From assembly GCA_025149125.1 (NCBI GenBank), contig CP102272.1, forward strand, positions 4,402,001 to 4,466,000: a stretch of DNA of 64,000 nucleotides, written 5' to 3'. The position numbers and the translations under genes were made by a program. The notes under the pieces are model-generated. The model had not been told where the DNA came from. It saw nothing but the letters and a program-made list of their open reading frames with translations, and did no database searches. Shown piece after piece: positions 9,201-18,634 of the stretch (position 1 is the first letter of the stretch; each line of letters begins with the position of its first letter). The DNA comes from [Clostridium] asparagiforme DSM 15981 (GTDB lineage: Bacteria > Bacillota > Clostridia > Lachnospirales > Lachnospiraceae).

Positions 9201-9223
9201 ATCATATCACATTCCGTTTCGGA
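9201..9223 (-). promoter_or_regulatory. Extended -10 promoter and small palindrome before the 837-residue gene
   Basis: On the minus strand a TGATATGAT extended -10 lies at 9201-9209. Directly upstream is the inverted repeat TCCG-TTT-CGGA (9213-9223), in the position of a regulator site. No clear -35 is seen, which fits activator-dependent transcription, for example by an AraC protein. The rest of 9224-9340 shows nothing recognisable. Confidence 0.4.
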
Positions 9224-9340
9224 GTATTTGCGTATTTTAAAGTGAAAACTGCAGATTTTTGCTCTGCCTGCGAAATCCTCCCCTTTTCCGACGGACCGAC
9301 AGCAATCACCCTCAAACCGCTTCCGATGTCTGTCACAGAC

Positions 9341-9384
9341 AAAAAAGAACCCCGCCGGCGCATAGTTCCCGGGCGGAGTTCCTC
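9341..9384 (-). terminator. Rho-independent terminator of the C69 hydrolase gene
   Basis: On the minus strand a stem GAACTCCGCC/GGCGGGGTTC (one G-T pair) is followed by six T residues, about 90 bp after the stop of the C69 gene. Confidence 0.75.
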
Positions 9385-9475
9385 GTCTCCACGCATTTAT
9401 TCCAGATTGTACTAAAAAATCCGCTGCTTTTCAATCCCTGTCCGCAGTTTTCCAATTAAGCCAGCCCCTGCGGTC

Positions 9476-10849
9476 TCACACCAGCTCCATCCCCGTTCTC
9501 CCGCAATAATCCTCCAAAAATTCCCTCCGCGGCCCCAAAACGCCTCCGTCCCGCTCCATCTGTCCGCGGACGGCCTCAAAATGCCGCCGTGCAAATGCTT
9601 GCGCCCGTTCTGCGGCGGACTCCATCATCCGGTTTAAAACCGCGCCGGCCGGCCCGGTCTCCCCCCGCTCCAACAGTGCGGCCGCCTGCCCCTCCGCCTG
9701 ATCCGCCTCCCGGTCAAGCCGCGCTTCAAGCTCCGCCGCCTCCCTTTGGACCGCAGGCGCAAACCGCTCATAATCCGCGCTGACCGCCGCGGCCAGCCGC
9801 TCGAACAGCCACCACAGGGAAATCTCCTCAAACCGTTCCCCTCCCTGCTCCATACAGGCCGGAAGCCATCCGGTCAGATAGACCGGCAGATACACGGAAC
9901 AGCAGGGCAGGGACATGGCGTGGCGCGCCACAGGCCCCAGACCGGCGCGGTAAAACACCTGCATGGACGCGGTGGTCTGGCACGCATCCCAGGTCATGGC
10001 GTGCATGCAGATGGTGGGAAACGTTCCGTACGCCGCCCCAAACCTGGGCTTTAACAGGCCGTCCTCATAGTGATCCCGCAGAAGCCTTCTGATCCCCGGA
10101 ATATTCTGAGGCTCCCCGCCGTCCAGAAGCTGGTTCAAACGTCTCCACCGGGTGACGGAATTGGTCTGCCTGGGCGCGGGCAGCGTGTAGGCCTTGGCAA
10201 AATCGAAGGGTTCTCCCGGGGACAGCCATCCATTCTCCCGGGCGTGCCGCTCCAGGTCGCCGCTGCACAAATCGAACTCCCGCTCAATGGAATAACAGTT
10301 GCTGATGGCCCCGTAGGTGCGAATCTGCCGTGCGATCCACCTGCGCCCCGCGGTCTCCAGCACCCAGATTTCATCGGGGTCCATCACCATATACGAGTTT
10401 TCATACCGCCGCTCAAACAGCCGGCTGGCATTTCCCCGCTGCCCGTACTGCTCCAACAGGCCGGTGATAACTTCTACCGCCTCCCTGGCGGTAGCCCCCC
10501 GTTCCAGTCCCAGACGCAGCAGGTCCATTCCAAGAAGCCCGGTTTGTGTTTCGCCGCTCTCATCCCTGCTTCCCTGAGCCTCGTTTCCGATCGCCACGCC
10601 CCGCTCATTCACCCCCATCTCAAATCCCCAGATCCAGTACGGTCTCGATCCCAGAACGCCGTAGGTATGGGGGACCTGAGGGATGGAGATATAGGTGCAC
10701 TCCACCGTTTCGCCATCCCCGTGATCCTGCGGCGGAAACCAGATGAGCGGCTGCGCCTCCCCCAGAGGCCGGTCGCTGTTTTTTGCCATAGTATTGCTGC
10801 CCTGCGCGCAAAACCGCGCTGTTACCGCAAGGGTGTCGCATGATAGCAT
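9476..10849 (-). CDS. Secernin-like C69 family N-terminal nucleophile hydrolase
   Basis: This 457-residue protein resembles the peptidase C69/secernin family of Ntn hydrolases (dipeptidase-like). The near-terminal MLSCDT segment supplies the nucleophile Cys4, followed by the family signature TMAKNSDRP at ~20-28 and GVNERGVAIGNE at ~79-90. No signal peptide is seen; the first three residues would be removed to expose Cys4. GAGGAGG precedes the ATG. It lies 29 bp after the LysR gene on the same strand and is probably co-transcribed. A symporter and a YkvI-like membrane protein diverge from that regulator, suggesting a peptide or amide-compound uptake and cleavage set. The substrate is unknown. 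Confidence 0.75.
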   Translation of the reverse strand: MLSCDTLAVTARFCAQGSNTMAKNSDRPLGEAQPLIWFPPQDHGDGETVECTYISIPQVPHTYGVLGSRPYWIWGFEMGVNERGVAIGNEAQGSRDESGETQTGLLGMDLLRLGLERGATAREAVEVITGLLEQYGQRGNASRLFERRYENSYMVMDPDEIWVLETAGRRWIARQIRTYGAISNCYSIEREFDLCSGDLERHARENGWLSPGEPFDFAKAYTLPAPRQTNSVTRWRRLNQLLDGGEPQNIPGIRRLLRDHYEDGLLKPRFGAAYGTFPTICMHAMTWDACQTTASMQVFYRAGLGPVARHAMSLPCCSVYLPVYLTGWLPACMEQGGERFEEISLWWLFERLAAAVSADYERFAPAVQREAAELEARLDREADQAEGQAAALLERGETGPAGAVLNRMMESAAERAQAFARRHFEAVRGQMERDGGVLGPRREFLEDYCGRTGMELV

Positions 10850-10878
10850 CGTGTGTTCCTCCTCGTATTATAAATAAA

Positions 10879-11808
10879 TTAATCCGGCATGTGAAAGGAT
10901 TGCCTCAATATCTCGATAAAGGATTGTTCCGGCGGCATAAGCACATACCCTTCCCGCTGGATCCAATATGTTTTGATTGTCAGGTTGGTATCGTTCAATG
11001 GGATATATTGAATATTCTGCGTAACCCCAAGATTGTAGTGACTCCAATCGCAGCCCAGATAATAACCGTCCGTTCCCCCAATCACCTGCAACAGCGTACC
11101 ACGATCCTGTACGATAATCCGTTTTTCCACCACATTCTGGTTATACTGGAATATATCCGAACAATAGTTGATCTTTGTGATATCTTCATCTGAATAGGTA
11201 ACGTGGGGATATGCCTCCAGCGCCTTGCTCCCTATGCTGACCTGTCCCGCCAGCGGGTGGCCGCAGCGCACCTGCGCGCAAACCGGACTCTCGTCCAGCA
11301 GATGGCTCTCCAGCCCCAGATTCCGGCACATTTGCAAAAAGTCTGCTTCCCGGTCGTTCGTGGTGTGCAGAATGCCCAGATGACAGACCCGGTTCGCCAC
11401 AAGGCGCAGGATATTCTCAGTGGGCTCTTCCTGAAGAACCAGATTCAGCAGTCTGGCTTCATTGCATTTTTGATGGTAAAAATTTACAAATGCGTTCACC
11501 ACCACAGAACAGCGCTGTGTGGCAATCAGAAGGGTTATCTCGGCGGTTTTCTGACAACTGAAATATTGGCTGTCCAGCTCCTCCATATCCGCCAGCACCT
11601 TCTTCACCTTAGTCAGGAACAAAGCCCCGTCATTTGTCGGAATTACGCCCTTATTCGTACGTCTGAAAATCGTGATGCCGGTCTGCGCCTCTACCTCCTT
11701 TAAAATACGGCTCAGCGTCGACTGAGATACATACAGAGATTGGGCTGCCCGGTTGATGGAGCCGATCTGTTCGATCTGCACCAAATAACGTAGATTCTGA
11801 ATGTCCAT
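10879..11808 (-). CDS. LysR family transcriptional regulator
   Basis: This is a 309-residue LysR-type regulator. The N-terminal winged helix-turn-helix (MDIQNLRYLVQIEQIGSINR start, then AAQSLYVSQSTLSRIL) spans residues 1-65, and a substrate-binding domain follows. GGAGG precedes the ATG by nine bases. It is divergent from the symporter gene (12073) and followed closely by the C69 hydrolase, so it most likely controls both directions in response to the transported compound. A promoter can be proposed at 11832-11860 (TTGCAA, 17 bp, TATTGT on the minus strand). Confidence 0.9.
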   Translation of the reverse strand: MDIQNLRYLVQIEQIGSINRAAQSLYVSQSTLSRILKEVEAQTGITIFRRTNKGVIPTNDGALFLTKVKKVLADMEELDSQYFSCQKTAEITLLIATQRCSVVVNAFVNFYHQKCNEARLLNLVLQEEPTENILRLVANRVCHLGILHTTNDREADFLQMCRNLGLESHLLDESPVCAQVRCGHPLAGQVSIGSKALEAYPHVTYSDEDITKINYCSDIFQYNQNVVEKRIIVQDRGTLLQVIGGTDGYYLGCDWSHYNLGVTQNIQYIPLNDTNLTIKTYWIQREGYVLMPPEQSFIEILRQSFHMPD

Positions 11809-12072
11809 CTGTTTTATCCTCCGTTATTTTAACAATACCTGTTTTGAAACATCATTGCAACTGAAATCTGCCTGCGGTGTTATGAAGATTCTGCATGACC
11901 GCTATGGTAAAATCGCACTTCTCGTATTCAGCAATATTTGCTATAATTTCATTGTGACAATTTATTTTTTTATTCATTTTGCTGGGCCGGTATAAAGGAA
12001 ATGTTAATTGGGGTAATGTTTACAATGTGACAATGCGGGATTTTTCCAAAAGAAAAGGAATGGGGGAAACTT
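11809..12072. promoter_or_regulatory. Divergent LysR/symporter control region
   Basis: The region carries a perfect ATTGT-G-ACAAT palindrome at 11951-11961 and a one-mismatch copy at 12024-12034, 73 bp apart. Such T-rich short palindromes fit LysR-type sites, which often occur in pairs. The LysR promoter is proposed at 11832-11860. TATAAT at 11942-11947 and TATAAA at 11991-11996 are possible -10 elements for the symporter gene, but good -35 elements were not seen. Confidence 0.4.
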
Positions 12073-13506
12073 ATGACAACAACGATTAAAATAGGCGTCA
12101 TACTGGTCTATGTAGGGCTGATAACTGCAATCGCGCTGTACTGTGGCCGCGGCAACAAAACATTCAAGGATTTTGCCATCGGGGGCGCTAAAATCCCTTG
12201 GTTTATCATGGCGGGGACACTCTTCTCCACCTTTTGCGGCGGCGCCACAATGGTTGCTTATGTCGGTAATTTCTACTCTCAGGGAATGATCTGGATCTGG
12301 ATTCCCATCCAGGTATCCCTGGTGGGTCTGATCTATCTGGTCATTTGCCGCCGGATTTTTAATATGAGGCAGATTTCCACTGCCGATATCATGGCAAGGC
12401 GTTATGGAGAAAATACACGCCTGCTCTCTTCCGTTGTGGTCATGATCGCCGAGGTGGGCATGGTCGCGGCGATGATGAACACCTTTGCCGCAATGGTCAC
12501 CACCTATGTGGGCCTTTCCAAAGGTATGGCCCTGGCGCTGGCCGTAGTGCTGTTCATCGCCACCGCTGCCCTGGGAGGCTATAAGGGAGTGGCCACCACG
12601 GATGCGCTCCAGGGTGTGATTATTTTCTTTGGCCTTTTGATGGGCGTAGTTGTCTTCACCGGAAAGGCGGGCGGTTTCCATGCCATCGCACAGGCAGCCG
12701 GACCTGAAAAGATGAGTATTTTCAGCACCGCAAACGGCTGCTCCTTCATCACCATATTTGGCACCTTCGTCTCCAGCTTCGGCATGCATATGGCCCTTCA
12801 AAGCGGCTATGTGAGCCGTATTAACTCCGTAGGGACCCTGAAGGAAGCGCGTAAGGGCCTTACCGCCTATGTCATTTTCATCACCCTGGCCTTTGCAGTT
12901 TTTGTGCCGATCATCGGTATGAGCGCCAACGTGCTGCTGGAAAATGAGACCATCGGCGACTCCGTAATCGGCACCATGCTGAACCTTTATATGAGTCCTG
13001 TCATATCCTGTATTTATGTGGCCGCCATTGTCTCCGCCGTACTCACCACCGCCAATTCCTCTCTGCTGTCCGCTTCCATCTGTATCACCCATGACATTTA
13101 TGGGCGCATCATCCGTAAAGATGCAACGGACCGGCAGCAGCTGGCGGTGTCTAAAATTGCGATTGTATCGCTTACCCTGATCGCCCTGGTAATCACCCAG
13201 TATTTCACCACCATCATCTCCATGATGTTTGTGACCTATACCATCAATGCCCTGATCGCAATTTCCCTGTTTGCAGGGCTTTATTCCAAAAAGGGCGGCT
13301 CCACCGCGGCCAACCTGTCCCTGGGGCTGGGAATTGCCAGCGTGTTAATCTGGCTGCTTTTGGGTACTCCTTTTGAAATCCATGTGGCAATCATCGGACT
13401 ACCCGTGGCGGGCATCGGTTATCTGATCGGAATCCTTGTGGGGAAAAAGCCCACCGAAGCCCAGATGGCGGTTGTGGACGAATCCGCCCGCCATTTGGCT
13501 GAGTAA
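12073..13506 (+). CDS. Sodium:solute symporter family transporter
   Basis: This 477-residue integral membrane protein of the sodium:solute symporter (SSS) family has about 13 hydrophobic segments. Near residues 25-60 it shows FAIGGAKIPWFIMAGTLF and CGGATMVAYVG, matching the family core, and STADIMARRYG follows at ~116. It has a purine-rich GGGGG-type ribosome binding site and an ATG start. It is divergent from the LysR gene and precedes a YkvI-like protein. The substrate (amino acid, peptide or organic acid) cannot be told from the sequence. Confidence 0.88.
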   Translation: MTTTIKIGVILVYVGLITAIALYCGRGNKTFKDFAIGGAKIPWFIMAGTLFSTFCGGATMVAYVGNFYSQGMIWIWIPIQVSLVGLIYLVICRRIFNMRQISTADIMARRYGENTRLLSSVVVMIAEVGMVAAMMNTFAAMVTTYVGLSKGMALALAVVLFIATAALGGYKGVATTDALQGVIIFFGLLMGVVVFTGKAGGFHAIAQAAGPEKMSIFSTANGCSFITIFGTFVSSFGMHMALQSGYVSRINSVGTLKEARKGLTAYVIFITLAFAVFVPIIGMSANVLLENETIGDSVIGTMLNLYMSPVISCIYVAAIVSAVLTTANSSLLSASICITHDIYGRIIRKDATDRQQLAVSKIAIVSLTLIALVITQYFTTIISMMFVTYTINALIAISLFAGLYSKKGGSTAANLSLGLGIASVLIWLLLGTPFEIHVAIIGLPVAGIGYLIGILVGKKPTEAQMAVVDESARHLAE

Positions 13507-13536
13507 TAAATCGCAATACAATCCTTGTTGTAACCT

Positions 13537-13571
13537 GCGGCAGCTGCCCTGTTCGGATAGCTGCCGCTTTT
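13537..13571 (+). terminator. Terminator after the symporter gene
   Basis: The stem GCGGCAGCT/AGCTGCCGC is followed by TTTTC, 30 bp after the symporter stop. The next gene starts at 13610, so its expression may depend on read-through. Confidence 0.75.
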
Positions 13572-13609
13572 CAATCACCTTTATTTACAAATCGGAAAGG
13601 AATACGCCT

Positions 13610-14695
13610 ATGAAACCTTTGAACCCGCTGCGCTTAGGAATGACCTTCGCCGGCTGCTTCCTCGGCGCCGGATATGTCTCCGGCCAGGAACTCCTGCAAT
13701 TTTTCGGCGTATTCGGCGCCTGGGGTTGGGCGGGTCTGACGGTCGCGCTGCTGTTGATCTACACCGCCGGCTTAAGTCTTCTCAAACTGGCCTTTACACA
13801 TACCGGACAGACGCCCGGCCAGCTCATACTGGGGCGGAAAGCTCCCGCACTGCGGGGACTGCTGACCGCACTGCAGCTGCTGTTTCTGTTCAGCGTCACC
13901 TCCGTCATGACCGCCGGAGCGGGAGCCCTGATGAAACAGCTGGCGGGGCTCAGACCATGGCTGGGCTCCCTGGGATTTACGGTGCTTCTGTTCTTTGCGG
14001 CTATCCATGGTCTGGAAAATGTTATTTCTATCTTTTCCCTGTCCGTTCCCCTTCTCACCGTCACTTCCGCCGTCTGTTCCCTGATTGCGCATTTTGTTCT
14101 GGCGCCGGACGCGGCAATGGACGCCGCTGTCAATCCCCTCATCGGCGGCTGGCTCACGGGAAGCGTAACCTTCGCCAGCTACAATCTGTTCAGCGCCGTC
14201 GGGATATTGACCTTGCTTGGAAGGCGGACTGCCGGGAAGCGCACCCTCTATAAAGGGACTCTCTTAGGCGTTCTCCTCCTCTTTCTGATCGCAGCCAGCG
14301 TGCTCTGTTCACTTTACGCATACCCGCAGATCCGCGCGACGCAGCTGCCGATGCTGGCCCTGGCCGGGGCTATTCACCCGCTTCTCGCTTACCTGTACGG
14401 AGCCCTGCTCCTGATCTCCATGTTCGGCACCGCTCTTTCCTGCACAACGGCCCTGACCGAACAGCTGCGCTGGTATTTCTCGCAGTTGGACGGACACCGG
14501 AAAATGCTGTCGGCGCTTCTACTGTTCTCAGCTTTCGCAGGCAGTCTGGCCGGATTTTCAAGTCTGGTGGGCACCGCATACCCGCTGTTCGGATATTGCA
14601 GCAGTATCTTTCTCGTCTGCCTGCTGTGGCGCTTAGCCGGCCCCCTGTTGCGCGTCCTTCACAACAGGCTGTTGGCGGCGCGGCGCTGTTCATAG
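13610..14695 (+). CDS. YkvI-like integral membrane protein
   Basis: This 361-residue membrane protein has about ten hydrophobic helices. The first carries GAGYVSGQELLQFFG, characteristic of the YkvI family, which is related to amino acid/polyamine-type transporters. GGAAAGG lies nine bases before the ATG at 13610; an upstream in-frame ATG at 13436 lies inside the symporter gene and has no support. It follows the symporter after a terminator, so the two may be partly coupled. The role is unknown; amino acid or small-solute transport is inferred from the family fold. Confidence 0.75.
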   Translation: MKPLNPLRLGMTFAGCFLGAGYVSGQELLQFFGVFGAWGWAGLTVALLLIYTAGLSLLKLAFTHTGQTPGQLILGRKAPALRGLLTALQLLFLFSVTSVMTAGAGALMKQLAGLRPWLGSLGFTVLLFFAAIHGLENVISIFSLSVPLLTVTSAVCSLIAHFVLAPDAAMDAAVNPLIGGWLTGSVTFASYNLFSAVGILTLLGRRTAGKRTLYKGTLLGVLLLFLIAASVLCSLYAYPQIRATQLPMLALAGAIHPLLAYLYGALLLISMFGTALSCTTALTEQLRWYFSQLDGHRKMLSALLLFSAFAGSLAGFSSLVGTAYPLFGYCSSIFLVCLLWRLAGPLLRVLHNRLLAARRCS

Positions 14696-14759
14696 TCTGC
14701 GGCAGCATTTATCCCAACAATCGCCCGCAGGCTGCGCAAGCGGCTCATTGCATTCAATA

Positions 14760-14789
14760 CAAAAACCGCCGGATACCCCAGCGGTTTTC
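14760..14789. terminator. Bidirectional terminator between YkvI-like and LacI genes
   Basis: An ACCGC...GCGGT stem is flanked by A5 on the left and T4 on the right, so it can stop transcription from both convergent genes. Confidence 0.7.
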
Positions 14790-14833
14790 TCCATCCTCTG
14801 CCTCTCTCCCGCGGCCAAACCGGCGGACACGGC

Positions 14834-15823
14834 TTACCTCACGCTCCCCCGCTTCAACAGCCGGGGAGCGAATTCAACTTTCTTGTAGTACGTCCTTCCC
14901 GTCTCCATCTGATCCAGCAAGGCGTAAATCGTCTCCGCGCCCAGCTGCTTGGTGAGCACGTCCACGGTGGTCAGGGGCGGGTTCATGAACTCGCCGGGGG
15001 AATCCCCGTTGATCGAGATCACGGACACATCCTCCGGCACCCGGATTCCCCTCTGGGCCAGGGCCTTTAACATCCCGATTGCGATGGGGTCGTTGGAGGC
15101 CGCAAAGGCGTCCGGCAGCTTCTCCCCTTTATCCAGCCATTCAAGCATCATCCGGCAGCCGTTCTCCGTCCCGTGGGCTCCGTACACGGACTCGCGGCAT
15201 ACCAGGCCGCTCTCCCCCGCCAGGCTCGAAAACACCTGGCGTTTGCTGTACCGCGGCAAAATATCCGGGGTCTCATCGCCGCCAAAATAAACCACGGTAT
15301 CAACGCCCTGGTCCGCCAAGCAGCGCACCATCAGCTCCACCGCCCCGTAGACGTCGTAGGTAATCCAGTCCATCCGCTCCGGATAAAAGTTCATCAGACC
15401 GGTGAATACCAGATGCGGGGTTTTTACCGCTTTGGCGATGGAATCCACCTCCTCACGGCTGAAGTTGCCCATGATCACCGCGCCGTCGCAGACCTCCGCC
15501 TGGTGGCGCAGCATGCTCTGGGGCACGTACCGGTAACTGATTCCCCGCTCCATACAGGCGTTTTCCTGGCCGGTGCGCATGGAAAAATAGTAGGCGTTGT
15601 CCATCTGATTGTCAAAATGGGTGTCCTTATGGACGATGACAATGTTTTTCCGGGCCTGAAGGATTTTCTGGCGTTTCTGCTCGTAGCCCACCTGCTCCGC
15701 AGCCGAAAAAATCCGCTTCCTGGTCTCCGGTGTGATCTTCAGTGTAGCGTCGTTTCTGAGCGCCCGCGATACAGTTGTAACCGCAACTCCGGCTGCCGAT
15801 GCCACGTCCTCTAATGTCGCCAT
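14834..15823 (-). CDS. LacI family transcriptional regulator
   Basis: This 329-residue regulator has an N-terminal LacI helix-turn-helix (TLEDVASAAGVAVTTVSRAL, residues 3-22, then a hinge to ~55) and a periplasmic-binding-protein-like effector domain (60-325). It has an AGGAAGG site before the ATG. It lies 63 bp after the glycerophosphodiesterase gene on the same strand, at the end of the ABC operon, so it likely regulates that operon as its last cistron. The effector is probably a sugar or a sugar/glycerol phosphate (inferred). Confidence 0.9.
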   Translation of the reverse strand: MATLEDVASAAGVAVTTVSRALRNDATLKITPETRKRIFSAAEQVGYEQKRQKILQARKNIVIVHKDTHFDNQMDNAYYFSMRTGQENACMERGISYRYVPQSMLRHQAEVCDGAVIMGNFSREEVDSIAKAVKTPHLVFTGLMNFYPERMDWITYDVYGAVELMVRCLADQGVDTVVYFGGDETPDILPRYSKRQVFSSLAGESGLVCRESVYGAHGTENGCRMMLEWLDKGEKLPDAFAASNDPIAIGMLKALAQRGIRVPEDVSVISINGDSPGEFMNPPLTTVDVLTKQLGAETIYALLDQMETGRTYYKKVEFAPRLLKRGSVR

Positions 15824-15886
15824 ATTGCCTTCCTCCGCTTGGATGCGGGCTTTTTTAATCCGGCCCGCTCATTTTTATTAATTGTA

Positions 15887-16642
15887 CTAAATATTTCCTT
15901 GTTTTTCAATCACATTCTTTCCGGCCGCCGTCCTCTTTTCCAGCTCCGGCCGGTCGCTCTCATACATATCCACCCCCAGTTCCCGCGCCAGCCGCGTCCA
16001 TTTTTCTTCCCGGAGGATCGCCCCGTCCACAAAATACCCGGCCTGGTGCAAATCCTCAACGATCTTTGGCGTCATGTTGTAAACGTAGGAGAGATATACC
16101 ATGGCATCCATCTCCTCCATCAGCTTCACCGGGTCCGCGGGCACAAAGGGCACGATCAGGCCAATGTGAAACTCCGGATTCACCTGTTTTAAATGTTTTA
16201 ATACCATATAGTCCGCGCCGAAGGCGAACACCTGCTCCCCCATGCCGTATTCTCCGGTCAGGTCCGCCAGGCGCTCCACCAGCGCAAATCCCCGCTCCTG
16301 CATATCCACGGGCACGCTTTTTAATTCCAGCGCCAGGCAGATGCCCTTTCCCGAAGCCCAGCTGAACACCTCCCGCAGCGTGTTCACCGGCAGGGCCTTC
16401 TGCATTTCCTCCAGGGTGTGCTCGTGGACGTACCCGCGCAGGCGGCATTTTTTGCTCAGCTCCGTGTCGTGGTAAACCACGATTTCACCGTCCTTTGTGA
16501 GCTGAAGATCGATTTCCAGATAATCCGCTCCGCGGCGGATTCCCTCCTTCATGGCGGGAATCGTATTCTCAAAATACTCGCACGCGCATCCCCGGTGGCC
16601 TCCCACCAGCACATGATCCCGGTCTGCAATCAATTTTCTCAT
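15887..16642 (-). CDS. ugpQ: Glycerophosphodiester phosphodiesterase
   Basis: This 251-residue cytoplasmic GDPD enzyme hydrolyses glycerophosphodiesters to glycerol-3-phosphate and an alcohol. The core motif is intact: GHRGCACEYFENT near residue 14-26, ADYLEIDLQLTKDGEIVVYHD near 39-59, and LALELK near 107. The metal-binding Glu/Asp and catalytic His pair are therefore present. It lies directly after an ATPase gene in the order binding protein, permease, permease, ATPase, phosphodiesterase, matching E. coli ugpBAECQ. This supports import of glycerol-3-phosphate or glycerophosphodiesters by the neighbouring ABC system. The symbol is by gene order and family, not by proof of orthology. Confidence 0.88.
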   Translation of the reverse strand: MRKLIADRDHVLVGGHRGCACEYFENTIPAMKEGIRRGADYLEIDLQLTKDGEIVVYHDTELSKKCRLRGYVHEHTLEEMQKALPVNTLREVFSWASGKGICLALELKSVPVDMQERGFALVERLADLTGEYGMGEQVFAFGADYMVLKHLKQVNPEFHIGLIVPFVPADPVKLMEEMDAMVYLSYVYNMTPKIVEDLHQAGYFVDGAILREEKWTRLARELGVDMYESDRPELEKRTAAGKNVIEKQGNI

Positions 16643-16660
16643 AAAGCCCCCGCTTTCCGC

Positions 16661-17773
16661 TTATTGCTCCATCAGCACGTTGGCCTTGGTCTCGCTGTCG
16701 AACACATTGATCTGGTCGGTCAGGAGAATTCCCATCTCCCCCTTCACGTCCGCCAACCCCCTGTAAAATGCATACTTTGTGGTATCCTCCTCCGAGATAC
16801 GGATCAGGTTTTTGCCCACCTGGGCCTGTACCAGCAGTTCCTTGCCCAGATTCTCCACCATCTGCACCTTCAGGTGGATGGCTCCCGCCACATGTGCCTC
16901 CACCGGACGCATCTGGTGAGAGCGGACGCCGATCTTCACCTCGCGGTCCAGGCTGCCCGCCAGAGCTTTGGCCCTGGCCGGAGGAACGGGAACCGTCTGT
17001 CCGTCCACCAGAAAGCAGAGACCTCCCTCCCCCTTCACCAGCCTGGCGTCGATAAAGTTCATTGGCGGATTTCCCATGAAATTGGCCACAAACAGGTTCA
17101 CCGGGTGCTGGTAAAGCTCAAAGGGCGTATCGAACTGCTGAATCCGCCCGTTGTCCAGGATGGCGATGCGGTCCGCGATGGCCATAGCCTCCTCCTGGTC
17201 GTGGGTTACAATGATGGAGGTGATCCGCGTCTCAGCCTGCAATTTCTTGATCACCTCACGGATCTCAATTTTAAGCCTGGCGTCCAGATTGGACATAGGC
17301 TCGTCGAACAAAAGAATTTTAGGCTCCTTCACCATGGCGCGGCACATGGCCACGCGCTGCTGCTGCCCGCCGGAGAGCTGGGTCGGCTTGCGGTCCAGAA
17401 GATGCTCGATCTGCAGCTTTGCCGCCATCTTCCGGGCCCTGTCATAGCGCTCCTCCCTGGCCACCTTTTTCTGCTTCAGCGGAAAGGCGATGTTGTCGAT
17501 CACCCGCAGGTGGGGGTACAGGGCGTAGGACTGGAACACCATGCCGATGTTGCGCTCCTTGGGCGCTTTGTTTGTGATATCCACCTCGTCCGAACGGATG
17601 GTGCCGTCCGTGGGATCAAGGAGTCCTGCGATACAGTTTAAGGTGGTGGATTTTCCACAGCCCGAAGGCCCCAGAAGGGCGATAAACTCTCCGTCCTGAA
17701 TCTCCATGTTGATTCCGTCCAGAGCGGTCACGCCGCCCTCAAATTCCATTCTCAGATTTTCGATCTTGATCAT
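16661..17773 (-). CDS. ABC transporter ATP-binding protein, UgpC/MsmK type
   Basis: This 370-residue ATPase couples to the two adjacent permeases. It has Walker A GPSGCGKST (residues ~35-43), the signature LSGGQQQR (~133-140), Walker B ILLFDEPMSNLDA (~152-164), the switch His in VTHDQEEAMA (~190-199), and a C-terminal TOBE regulatory domain (~240-370) typical of the CUT1/MalK group. It lies 6 bp after the permease stop. MsmK-like ATPases may serve several permeases. Confidence 0.93.
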   Translation of the reverse strand: MIKIENLRMEFEGGVTALDGINMEIQDGEFIALLGPSGCGKSTTLNCIAGLLDPTDGTIRSDEVDITNKAPKERNIGMVFQSYALYPHLRVIDNIAFPLKQKKVAREERYDRARKMAAKLQIEHLLDRKPTQLSGGQQQRVAMCRAMVKEPKILLFDEPMSNLDARLKIEIREVIKKLQAETRITSIIVTHDQEEAMAIADRIAILDNGRIQQFDTPFELYQHPVNLFVANFMGNPPMNFIDARLVKGEGGLCFLVDGQTVPVPPARAKALAGSLDREVKIGVRSHQMRPVEAHVAGAIHLKVQMVENLGKELLVQAQVGKNLIRISEEDTTKYAFYRGLADVKGEMGILLTDQINVFDSETKANVLMEQ

Positions 17774-17779
17774 TTTACG

Positions 17780-18622
17780 CTACACTCCTTTTCCGCTGGC
17801 AATATTTCCTTCCATCAGGGATCTCTGGGAGATCAGGAAGAACACGATAACCGGTAACATATACACGAGGGCCATAGCCGCAAACACCCCGTAGCTGGCG
17901 ATCATCTGCTCGTTGCTGGACAGGGACCGCAGGTAGGTGGCGAACACAGGCGTCTTGGAATTGAAAATCAGGGTGTTGAACAGGATGTAGTTGGACCATG
18001 CGCTCAGGAATGAGAACACGGAGATGGAGGCGATGCCCGGTTTCACCAGGTAAATGATCACCTGGAAAAAGGCGCTCACCCGGCTGCATCCGTCCACCAG
18101 GGTGGAATTTTCAATGTCCCGGGGTATGCCGTCGAAAAAGTTCTTGATAATAAAGGACGAACCCGGTATGCGGAAGGCGATCGCCACCAGCAGCACGCCC
18201 AGCATGCTGTTGGCCAGCTTCAGCTCCACCAGCACGTAGAGCACGCCGATGAGCAGCAGCAGGTGTGGAAACATGCGCAGCACCAGCAGGGCGTACTGGA
18301 TGAATTTCCGGCCCCTGAATTCCAGCCTGGAAATCGCATAGCCGGACAGACAGCTGATCACCACCTCGGTGACGGTCACCACCACGGTGAAAAAGATGGA
18401 GTTGGTCAGCGCCTTGCCCACCGGCTCGATCTTTGTCTGCTTTAGTTCCATGCCTTTATACAGAAACTGGAAATTTCCCAGAGTAAAGTTCCCGGCGTCG
18501 TCGAAAAACGCCATTTTAAAGAACGATCCGTAGATCAGCAGGATGGGCACCGTGATGGCCAGCATCACGATGACGGCGGTCCGCTGATTCCGTTTCTCAT
18601 GTCGGTTCAATGTCTGTTTCAT
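17780..18622 (-). CDS. ABC transporter permease, UgpE/MalG type
   Basis: This 280-residue inner membrane permease has six hydrophobic segments. The coupling EAA-like loop reads AFRIPGSSFIIKNFFDGIPRDIE, with the conserved Gly, before the fifth segment, followed by STLVDGCSRVSAFFQVI. It has GGAGG before the ATG. It forms the second half of the heterodimeric channel with the gene at 18635 and lies 12 bp after it. Confidence 0.92.
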   Translation of the reverse strand: MKQTLNRHEKRNQRTAVIVMLAITVPILLIYGSFFKMAFFDDAGNFTLGNFQFLYKGMELKQTKIEPVGKALTNSIFFTVVVTVTEVVISCLSGYAISRLEFRGRKFIQYALLVLRMFPHLLLLIGVLYVLVELKLANSMLGVLLVAIAFRIPGSSFIIKNFFDGIPRDIENSTLVDGCSRVSAFFQVIIYLVKPGIASISVFSFLSAWSNYILFNTLIFNSKTPVFATYLRSLSSNEQMIASYGVFAAMALVYMLPVIVFFLISQRSLMEGNIASGKGV

Positions 18623-18634
18623 ACCATTTCCTCC

